DNA from: Cacajao melanocephalus
Lineage: Eukaryota; Chordata; Mammalia; Primates; Pitheciidae
NCBI GenBank assembly: GCA_963573385.1
Contig: CAUYLG010052137.1
Location: 1-64,000, forward strand
Reading direction: 5' to 3'
Length of the DNA stretch: 64,000 nt
Both the position numbers and the translations under genes were made by a program. The notes beneath the pieces are model-generated. The model did no database searches and had not been told where the DNA came from. It saw only the letters and a program-made list of their open reading frames with translations. Positions 55,501-64,000 of the stretch are shown here, one piece after another. Position 1 is the first letter of the stretch, and the number at the start of each line of letters is the position of its first letter.

Positions 55501-56104
55501 CTTCTGCTCAGCAAAAGAGATAATCAGCAGTGTAAACAGACAACCCACAGAGAGGGAGGAAATCTTCACAAACTAAGCATCTGACAAAGGACTAATATCC
55601 AGAATCTACAAGAAAAAACAAATCAGCAAGAAAAAAAATAATAATTCTATCAAGAAGTAAGCTAAGGACATGAATAGACAATTTTCAAAAGAAGATACGC
55701 AAATGGGCAACAAACATCCAAAAAATAAAAAAAGCTCAACATCACTAATTATCAGAGAAATGTAAATCAAAACCACAATGCGATGACACCTTACTCCTGC
55801 AAGAATGGTCATAATTTAAAAATCAAAAAAAAAAATAGATGTTGGTATGGATGTGGTGAAAAGGGAACACTTTTACACTGCTTGTGGGAATGTAAACTAG
55901 TACAACCTTTATGGAAAACTGCGTGGAGAGTCCTTAAACAACTAAAAGTAGATCTACCATTTGATCCAGTAATCCCACTACTGGGGATATACTCAGAAGA
56001 AAAGAAGTCATTATATGAAAAAGACACTTGGATACACATGTTTATAACAGCACAACTCACAACTGCAAAAATATGGAGCCAGCCCAAATGACAATCAATC
56101 AATG

Positions 56105-56220
56105 AGTAAAGAAACTGATATATATATATAAAATATATTTAATGTGTGTGTGTGTGTGTGTGCGTATGTGTATACACACACCATGGAATACACACACACC
56201 ATGGTACACACACCATGGAA
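56105..56220. repeat. (TA)n, (TG)n and CA-rich simple repeats inside L1
   Basis: TATATATATATA, then (GT)n and CACACACACC blocks with three copies of a CACACCATGG phrase. It sits where L1 3' ends normally have the sentence for 'MEYYSA', so it expanded inside the element. Confidence 0.8.
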
Positions 56221-56804
56221 ATACTACTCAGCCACAAAAAGGAATGAAATAATGGCAGTTGCAGCAACCTGGATGGAATTGGAGACCATTATTCAAAGTG
56301 AAGTAACTCAGGAATGGAAAACCGAACATTGTATGTTCTCATTTATAAGTGGGAGCTAAGCTATGAGGATGCAAAGGCATGAGAATAACACAATGGACTT
56401 TGGGGACTTGGGAGGAAAGGTCAGGGAGTGAGGAATAAAAGACTATACATTTGGTACAGTGCACACTGCTCAGGCAATAGGTGCACCAAAATCTTAGAAA
56501 TCATCACCAAAGAAGTTATCCATGTAATCAAACACCACCTGTTTCACAAAAACACCTACTGAAATAAAATAATAATAATAAAACAAATATAGTAATGATG
56601 ATAACAATAAAAAACTATATTGTCTGAAAAAATGAAAAAGCCTGATAACAGCAAAAAAATCCCCTACATATAAAGGATTAAACAAAGAGTTAAACTGAGA
56701 GACAATCCAGGAGAGATTGCAAGGGCATATCAAAAAAGGCAAACAAACAAAAACCAAACATATAAAGAGTAAATTTAGGTGGCTGTACAATGATACTCCT
56801 TAGG

Positions 56805-56900
56805 ACACGGGCTTTAAAGTTAGTCAGAGCTAGGTCTCAATTACAGCTCTGGCATTTATTACATGCTCTTGAATAAGTCAAGTAACATCAATTAATGCTA
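56805..56900 (+). mobile_element. MIR fragment
   Basis: TTAAAGTTAGTCAGAGCTAG, TCAATTACAGCTCTGGCATT and TTGAATAAGTCAAGTAAC keep MIR order. Short. Confidence 0.55.
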
Positions 56901-58129
56901 TTTGTTCTCTTCCTAATGATTCCAAAGGTTCCAAAATATCAAGTTGGTTTCAGATAATCTACATAAAGACCAATAACCACAGTTATAGTCCTAAAGCTGC
57001 AAAAGACATATGAAAGTTAACCATATCTGAACAAGCCGCAATGCATCCTGCAAATTGATTTTTTTTAAATCTCTCACATTGGCCTATTGATCTCCGTCAT
57101 TTATTAAACAAACAAAATAATTTTTAAAAAAATTAACAGCACCACAGAAGAGGTCTAATTGTTTTAACTTTTAATTAGCAGGATTCAGGTACTAAACTGT
57201 TTTAAAATACTAAACTGTCTTTAAAGGAATTAGGTAACCTAATCTTGCTCTTAACTAACATACTTGTCCCACAGTCTTAGTTTATAAAAAGATTACCTGA
57301 ATCCAAAGACTTTTCTATCTTATTTTGAAGCTTTAGCATTTTAAGTACAGACCAATGTCAAATTACTCTCATATGTATTTTCAAAGTGAAGTGCCCAAAA
57401 AGGTGCTTCATATTTTATATGGAACATCTATCAAGTGAAAGAAAATGTATCTGAAACAAAATACACGTTGAACTATTATAAGTGGTAGCACAGAAGCAGT
57501 TGCAGTACAAAACAATTCTGAAAGAAAAGGAGTTGTTTGCAGGGACCAGTTCACATAGGTCCAATTTTTGGTCAAGTCTTTCTTTTATCAGAGAAATTGT
57601 TCTACTGAGGGAAAGTGCCTGCACCTCCGCACTACCATTCCTCATATCCTTCCTACAAATTGAGGATCAACACATACAGTCAGAGATGTCATATATATAT
57701 ATATATAAAAACATGAATTGTAGGGGTGGGGAGAACTGAAAACAACAGTACTAGAATAAAACTTACTGTAAAATTCTTAGGCTTAGATTGGAAAATTCTC
57801 CAGATTAAACCACATCCCATTTAACACATAATGTATACTATACTTTTCCCATGAGAACACTTTGATCCTAGTATAATCCAAACTAGCATTAAATAAGATA
57901 TATTATGTGCATAATATATTTAATCCAAAACTTTAGAAGACTTCTATGACCACTGTGCAGAATACACAAAGCACCAAGAGTATAACTTTCCAACTAAAAT
58001 GTGTATTCGTTTGTGCTGTTAATTTTTTTTAAATAATGTTTAAGATAAAATGGCAAAATAGCATAACTAAACTAATTACTGCAAATAAAATCATTATAAA
58101 TTCAGGATAAAATATTTTTTAAACTATCT

Positions 58130-58975
58130 GTAGGCACTGGAGATTGACCCAAGAGGCAGAGTTGGAGAAGCGTCGACGTTGAAATTAACTATAACTTATG
58201 AGGTTTGTGAACTTGTGATTTTTTTCCTGAGGGTATTCTCCAATTGACTTGTGGCAGAAAGCTGTAACCTTACTGGTTTAAATGGTCAGAGCAGAGAGTT
58301 TAAGGCTAGAAGAGAGAGAGAGGGGTGAGGGACAAAATCCTGGAGGGAAGGCAGCCTCAGAAGGGGCAAGAGCAAAAACCTACCTATAAACTTGACCCAA
58401 ATTCTTGGTTGACTGCTAGACTACATTTGCATGGGTCCAACCCCAGGCACCCAGAGAAAAATGCAGCAGCTGGAAAGTGAAAGAACTACATAGAGACTGC
58501 AGCTGTCATCCATAACAGGTGAAACAGTGCAGACTCTGAATCCAGCCAAATTAATTGCTATTACAACAAAAATACTTCTTCTGAGGAACATAACATAATC
58601 AAGAGCAACGTATCATCCACAATATCCAATATCGATAGAAAATCACTAGGCACAGAATACATAGGAAAATGTGACCTCTATAAAAGAAAACAAGCAGTCA
58701 ATAAAAAATAAGTCTGAAATGACAAAGTAGTACACAGATGCAGACTTTAATGCAGCTATTATAAATATGATCAAAGACTTACAGAAAAATATACAAAAGA
58801 TTGAATAAATGGGGAATCTTATCAGAGAAACATAAGCTATACAAAAAAGAACCAAATAGGAATTTTAGAACTAAAAAGTACTGTAACTAAAATGAATAAT
58901 TTGCTAGATAGACTTAACAGCAAATTAGAGATGGCAGAAAAAACAATCAGTAAACTTGAAGATATATCAATTCAT
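58130..58975 (+). mobile_element. Ancient LINE-1 (L1M), ORF1 region
   Basis: Plus-strand text matches the L1M 5'UTR/ORF1 junction: GGAACATAACATAATCAAGA, GAACCAAATAGGAATTTTAG, CTAGATAGACTTAACAGCAA and GAGATGGCAGAAAAAACAAT. Non-coding now. Confidence 0.65.
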
Positions 58976-59323
58976 CTGGCATTTTTAAACATTTATTTTA
59001 AACATTCTTATTGTGCTGGCCTTTTATCCTAGACATAGCACCAAGAGGTTTCTTTGAAAGTCTTTATTAATATAATTCTAGCACATAATAGCGCTTGTTA
59101 AATGAAAACAAGTGTTTTGATAAATGGTATAAATGGTATTTGATAAACGGTAATAGTCTGTTTTAAATTAGACTTCATGTTCACATCTAAAAAAGCTAGG
59201 CTAAGCTATACACTTACACAACTCTATCTCTATAGAGACAATTCATAGATTTTCTTCAGAAAAACTTTCAAATTCTGTTTAATGTTTTCTTGAAAGTCAG
59301 CATTAGTAGAAACAAAAACCTAC

Positions 59324-59456
59324 CTCCACTGATTGCTGGTACTGGAAGGTTTTGATCACTTAAATGTTCTGCTAGCATCCAAGCTGGAAGGATTCTTTTC
59401 CTCTCAGCAAGGACTGGCTGCTGCTTACTGAAGTCTCTACATTCACCTAGGAAAGA
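59324..59456 (-). CDS. APLF: APLF exon with the Ku-binding motif
   Basis: Forty-four codons plus one base of the next Gly. Residues 20-32 of the exon product read KRILPAWMLAEHL within AERKRILPAWMLAE, the Ku-binding motif of APLF (basic residues, then Pro, Trp, Met, Leu), which docks on the Ku80 von Willebrand domain. All key residues (Arg/Lys cluster, Pro, Trp, Met, Leu) are present. Human has Thr where this has Ala between Pro and Trp, as I recall. Acceptor TTTTTAG before 59456, donor GTAGGT after 59324. Confidence 0.95.
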
Positions 59457-59775
59457 CTAAAAAGACACCTGTAAATTACTAAAAATAGTCATACATCCTT
59501 AATGAATTTGCAAAATATTTGCTTTGCAGAATGCTATCATTAAAATACCCATATGCAACTGTATACTGAGTTCATCAAATTTCTTAAACAAAGAAATTAA
59601 TTATTTCTATTAAATGTTGGACTACTGCCATATTCTCTAGAGCTTAACTTAAAATCAACAGAAGTTGATAAATGCTAGCAATATTATCATAATCGACCTA
59701 ATTTCAGCTGTCTTCTCTGCCCTTATAATAACTTGAAGAACATGTTATCAATGGATGAGATCTCAAATTTCTCAC
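59457..59775 (-). other. APLF: APLF short intron (319 bp)
   Basis: A 319-bp GT-AG intron (donor GTGAGA, acceptor TTTTTAG) with no repeat recognised. It is the shortest in the window and AT-rich. Confidence 0.85.
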
Positions 59776-59923
59776 CACACTATTTGTGGTAGTCATCTGG
59801 GTCTTGGCTATTTCTGCACTTCCTTCTGGTTGTGAGGCACCAGTAGTCTCAGGAGGTAAATTAATAACGGGGGACTTTGGTGTTTCATTCAATACATTAT
59901 CTTCATCAAGCATTTGACTGTTT
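59776..59923 (-). CDS. APLF: APLF exon: linker after the FHA domain
   Basis: One base of a preceding Arg codon, then 49 codons. It begins NSQMLDEDNVLNETPKSP and ends TQMTTTNSV. In human APLF this region follows the FHA domain and carries Ser/Thr-Pro and acidic phospho-sites; TPKSP is visible. The Asp/Glu-rich LDEDN start is distinctive, and a similar LDEDND phrase recurs at the start of the last exon. Acceptor TTATAG before 59923, donor GTGAGA after 59776. The upstream exon must end in AG and is not in the window. Confidence 0.95.
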
Positions 59924-60589
59924 CTATAAGATAAAATAGAAACTTATCTTAAATTTTAAATGTAACACATTTCTGCTGCCTTCAGACTACATCTGAGTTA
60001 TATCCCTTTTCTCAGACTTAGCGAAAACAAAAAAAGCAGATTATAGTACACTAGAATAAAATATATAGACTAGAATATGTTCTTTATTTCCTACCTGCTA
60101 GCCATGAAATACATCAGTCTTTCCACATCATGGGCCTAGAAACCACAATTATTTATGAGATGTGTGGCAGCCTTCTCTCTCAAGGCTTACGAGCTCTTTA
60201 TTTAATATTTGTGCAGATAGTCCATAAAAATTAAGACCGCCACCCAGCCTCCAGAGAGATCATGTAAACTGCAATGGTGTCAGTTAAGCTAGTTAGACTC
60301 TTAGAGAAAAAGTAAATAAAATCCTGAGTTTCAGTTGACACATAGCTGCTACTGAAGTTCAGGCAAGGATTAACAGAGCCACTTATGAAATATCCCCAAA
60401 CTGCAGTATAGCTGCAAGCTAAATGTTCTGGCATGGGAACATCCATGGTCACATGTGGGACATACTAGCAGAACCAATTACCTCATACTCTCTGCAATAT
60501 GCAGTAAGGTCATCCAAAGTTGTTGGGTCATTATTACTTATGTATGCATAGACATGATCCAACAAATTTGCCTTTTTGAAAATCTGAAA

Positions 60590-60975
60590 CTATAGATGAA
60601 ATACTACTCAGAAATAACAATGAATGAACTACTGGTATGTGTATGAATACAGATGAAATCCCAAAGGCATTTTGCTAAGTGAAAGAAGCCAGACACAAAA
60701 GGCGTATTGTGTTACTCCATCTATATAACATCCTGAAATGCAAAGCTACAGGGACAGAAACCATATTAATGGTTGCCAGGGATTTATAGTGGAGTGAAGG
60801 GACACATTCCAGAGAGCCATGAGAGAATATGTGAGGAAATGGAAATGTTCTATATCTCACTCTGGTAGTATTTTAAATGACTATATTATCATTTTTAGTG
60901 CATTGAATTGCACATTTAAAAGAGATGAATTCTACTGTGTGTAAATTGTCCTTATTAAATGTGAAGTTTTAAAAA
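60590..60975 (+). mobile_element. Ancient LINE-1 (L1MC/ME) 3' end
   Basis: GAAATACTACTCAGAAATAA, CTAAGTGAAAGAAGCCAGAC, ACTCCATCTATATAACATCC, TTAATGGTTGCCAGGGATTT and AATTGCACATTTAAAAGAGA follow the L1M 3' order. Confidence 0.75.
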
Positions 60976-61159
60976 CTAAGATAAAAGATTTTAGAAGTGC
61001 GTCTAGCTGAGAGGAATCTAATTAACCACTTGTTCTGTTTGTTTGTTTTAGTATTTCTTACACAGTGAATAATTTCCTTCAAAGGCAGCCTTGAATTTCA
61101 ATGGCAGGAATCAGCCAAAAGAGAAAATTTACTTACAGTAAATTATTATGCAGCATCAC

Positions 61160-61250
61160 ATTTTTTGTTCATTCAATCAATATTTTTAAAACTTCTACTG
61201 TGTGTCACACACTGTGCCAGGTGCTAGAGATAAATTCTTGGAAATGTATG
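61160..61250 (-). mobile_element. L2 3'-end fragment
   Basis: GTTCATTCAATCAATATTTT, then CTACTGTGTGTCACACACTG and TGCCAGGTGCTAGAGATAAA, the reversed L2 tail. Confidence 0.6.
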
Positions 61251-61799
61251 ATTGTCATATCTATAAAAGTTCACTCCACTACAATACCAGATCCATTTTA
61301 CTCATAAGTTACAGGTGTACTTCCAAATTATAATTTTTTTCTCAAGTTTTCTTAATATTTAACATGAAAAATATTAAGAAACATTTAATAGTAGTGTGAT
61401 GTGATAATTTTTCACAAGTGATAGGAATTAAGTTAACATCATCAATTCCATTTCTAGTTTATTTTCTATTCTGGCATAAGTCTGAGATGAATTCATACAC
61501 ACTCTATGGTCCATATGTAACTTTTATTAACAGTTACCCAGAATAAATGTAATAACAACCTCAGAACAAAATTCTATTTAACATTTTGTTCAAAAAAAGT
61601 GCAAGTACAAATTGTTCTATTATACCTTTATTTAAGTATCAAACACTGTCACTGTGATACATATTTTTATTTTATGTTCAAATACTTCTATGAGCAATCA
61701 ACTATCCCAGGATTTATAAAGCATTATTACAGGATATTTTAAATAAAAAATTAAAACTTGGAAAGTTAAATGTGATCTAATAAAGGTAATTATCTTTTT

Positions 61800-63270
61800 T
61801 ATAATAGCTTTATTGAAAAATAATCCATATAACGATAAATTCATCCTGTTCAAGTGTACTATCCAGTGGTTATTAGTAATGTTAACAGAGTTGTGCCACC
61901 ATCATCAGTATCTAATTTTAGAACACATTCATCACTTCATAAAGGAATTCCATATGCATTAGCAGTCTCTTCCCGTTGCCTCTTCCTCCTGCTCCTGGCA
62001 ACCATTAATCTACCTTCTGTCTCTATGGATTTGCATTTTCTAGATATTTCACGTAAATGAAATACAGTACGTGGTTTTTCATATCTAGCTTTTTCACTTA
62101 GCACAATGTTTCAAGATTCATCTGTGTTGTTGCATATATAAGTATTTCATTCCTCTTTATGGCCAAATAATATTCTATTGTATGACTACACAATATTTAT
62201 CTATTCACCAGTTGCTGGACAGCTGGGCTATTTCCACTTTTTGGCTATTATGAGAAATGCTGCTGAACATCTACGTACAAGTTTTTATGTAGACATAGGT
62301 TTTCAATTCTTTTGGGTATATACATAGGAGTGGAAATGCTGAGCCACATAGTAATTCCATGTTTAAACTTTTGAGGAACTGTCAGAATATGTTCCAAAGA
62401 AGCTATACCATTTTATAATCCCACCACAATGTATAATAGTTCAGTTTCTCCACAACCTCACTAACACTTGTTATTATCTTTTTGATTGTAGCTTTCCTAG
62501 TAGATGTAAAGTGGTATCTCATTGTGGTTTTGATTTGCATTTCCCTGTGACTAATGATGTTGAACATTTTTTCATGTTCTATTAACCATTTGTATACCTT
62601 CTTTGGAAAAATGTCTATTCAAATCAGTTATGCATTTTAAAATTGGGTTGTTTGCCTTTGTGTTGTTGAGAATTATTTAAATATTCTGAATATAAGTCTG
62701 TTATGAGATACGCGATTTACAAATATTTTCTCTTACTCTGTGGTTGTCTTTTCACTTTCTTAACTGTGTCCAATTTATCTACTTTTTCTTTGTTTGCTTG
62801 TGTTTCTGGTGTTATAACCAATGCCTAATGTAAGGTCACAAAGATTTACACCTGTTTTTTCCTAAGAGTTTCATAGTTTTAGTGCTAATATTATATTTAG
62901 GCCTCTGATCATTTTAAGATAATTTTTAATATGGTGTACAGCAGGAGTCTAATTTCATTCATTTTCATGTGGATATCCAGTTGTCCCAGGCCATTTGTTG
63001 AAAAGACTATTCTTTCCCCCATTTAATTGTCTTGATGTCTTTGTCAAAAACCAACTGACCCTAAATGTAATGGTTTACTTCTTGACCCTCAATTCTATTT
63101 ATTTGATCTATATGTCTTTCTTTATACCAGGACTGTCTCGATTACTATAGCTTCATAGTAGGTTTTGAAGTCAAGAAGTGTGAACCATCCAACTTTTTTC
63201 TTCTTTTCTAAGATTGTTTTGGCAATTAAGTTATTCTTAAAAGTCTTTCAAATATATTCAAAATTTTGTT
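61800..63270 (-). mobile_element. Ancient LINE-1 (L1M) 3' half
   Basis: Reversed L1: TAGCTTTATTGAAAAATAAT at the 3' end, GAGTTGTGCCACCATCATCA, CTCCTGGCAACCATTAATCT, TTCACTTAGCACAATGTTTC, TGGTATCTCATTGTGGTTTT, AGTCTAATTTCATTCATTTT, GACTGTCTCGATTACTATAG. About 1.5 kb and collinear, with no surviving frame. Confidence 0.8.
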
Positions 63271-64000
63271 TAAATATGTTATGTATTTTCATATCTTGAA
63301 TATAAAATATGCTACTATTATGAATAACCTGGATCTAAAAATACATTTTTAAATAATTAGAAATGAATCTAAAACTTGCATATTATCATACTATCATGAC
63401 ATTTTCATCAACATTTTATTGTTTCTTCAATAACACAGTAATCAAAATTAGTAGTTATTTATATGGAATCTATGTACATAGATTTTCAACAATTTGAAAA
63501 AAAAGTAATTCAGTATGACAAAGGATTTACTTTACTTTCCTCATAAGTGTCTTAAAATAAATAATCTCCCTAGAGAGACGTCATACTTCCTTATCAGCAA
63601 TGAAATTCAGCTATGAAAACAAAATGTTATACTTATCACATTACCACTCAATTTAATATCCTCAGACATTTCATTAATGTATTCAAAAAACCAACACTTA
63701 CTAAGCACCTTGGGGAGGAAGAATTAATATTAGTGCTTCTATGTGAACTGTGCTATAATTTAATTTACTAAAATATAAAACCAAGTACTCTTTTTCTTAT
63801 TTGGCTTTATCTTTGACATCTCATAAAAGCATGGGTTTTGATACTCCTGGCAGAATAATTTCATAGTTGCATATATAGAGAAAAGAGTGCAGAATGAACA
63901 AACTAGAACTGACATGTATAGACTTATATATTCCTTCAAAGTAGGCAATGAGTAGGACTAATTATGCAGAATCTAAGTTCTATATGTAAAAAACATTTTA

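Larger units (their letters stand above)
54010..56585 (+). mobile_element. LINE-1 (L1PB/L1MA-like) 3' half, split by a younger L1
   Basis: Plus-strand ORF2 from the RT core (TCAACATAGCACTGGAAGTC, CTGATGATATGATCATATAC) to the 3'UTR, ending near 56585. Open pieces survive at 55783-56091 ([12 protein letters not shown]). The copy is interrupted at 55131-55500 by the 3' end of another L1, after which the text resumes at the same place (CTTCTGCTCAGCAAAAGAGA). Confidence 0.85.
59924..64000 (-). other. APLF: APLF intron continuing past the window
   Basis: I searched for the FHA C-terminal exon (motifs such as KYIFRIL or the LRN junction) and found none. Repeats: L1 3' ends at 60590 and 61800, L2 at 61160. 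59924-60585, 61255-61795 and 63260-64000 show nothing assignable. Confidence 0.75.

Noticed and set aside
59923..64000. Search for FHA-domain exons
   Set aside because: No segment on the minus strand in this interval gives FHA motifs with splice sites; they must lie outside the window.

Overview
The window is nuclear DNA from a primate. It carries dimeric Alu elements of S/J type, free Alu monomers, primate L1 copies with recognisable ORF1, ORF2 and 5'UTR, and older mammalian L2, MIR, MER5A-like and MLT1-like fossils. It is AT-rich and intron-rich. There is no bacterial or viral gene, CRISPR array or operon.

The only cellular gene I can support is the 3' part of APLF (aprataxin and PNKP like factor), on the minus strand. 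Seven coding exons, at 59923-59776, 59456-59324, 49383-49202, 42285-41933, 37349-37224, 21540-21494 and 20752-20547, join in one open frame of 1195 nt. All their splice sites within the window are GT-AG and the phases agree. They encode a linker with candidate phosphosites, the Ku-binding motif, two PBZ zinc fingers and the acidic histone-binding tail. The N-terminal FHA exons lie beyond position 64000. Measured against the human protein as I remember it, there are a few dozen scattered substitutions, which suggests a non-human simian. I cannot name the species.

Layout. 1-20100 is the flank downstream of APLF and is mostly LINE-1: the 5' tip of one L1 inserted in an older L1 (1-3785), fossil L1 pieces (3790-7335, 11525-12000), and one full-length L1 (13755-20100) on the same strand as APLF. 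That L1's 5' end stops only about 140 bp past the likely APLF polyadenylation site. 20240-64000 is APLF, with introns filled by Alu, L1, L2, MIR and DNA-transposon copies and several microsatellites.

The full-length L1 is dead. ORF1 stays in one frame but has three premature stops. ORF2 has stops and two net frameshifts, although its endonuclease GDFN and reverse transcriptase FADD motifs are still readable. I found no convincing undescribed system. The points most worth a second look are the matching intron positions inside the two APLF zinc fingers, the 19-bp minisatellite in the L1 5'UTR, the L1 antisense-promoter region facing the APLF 3' end, and the same ORF1 stop codon in two separate L1 copies.
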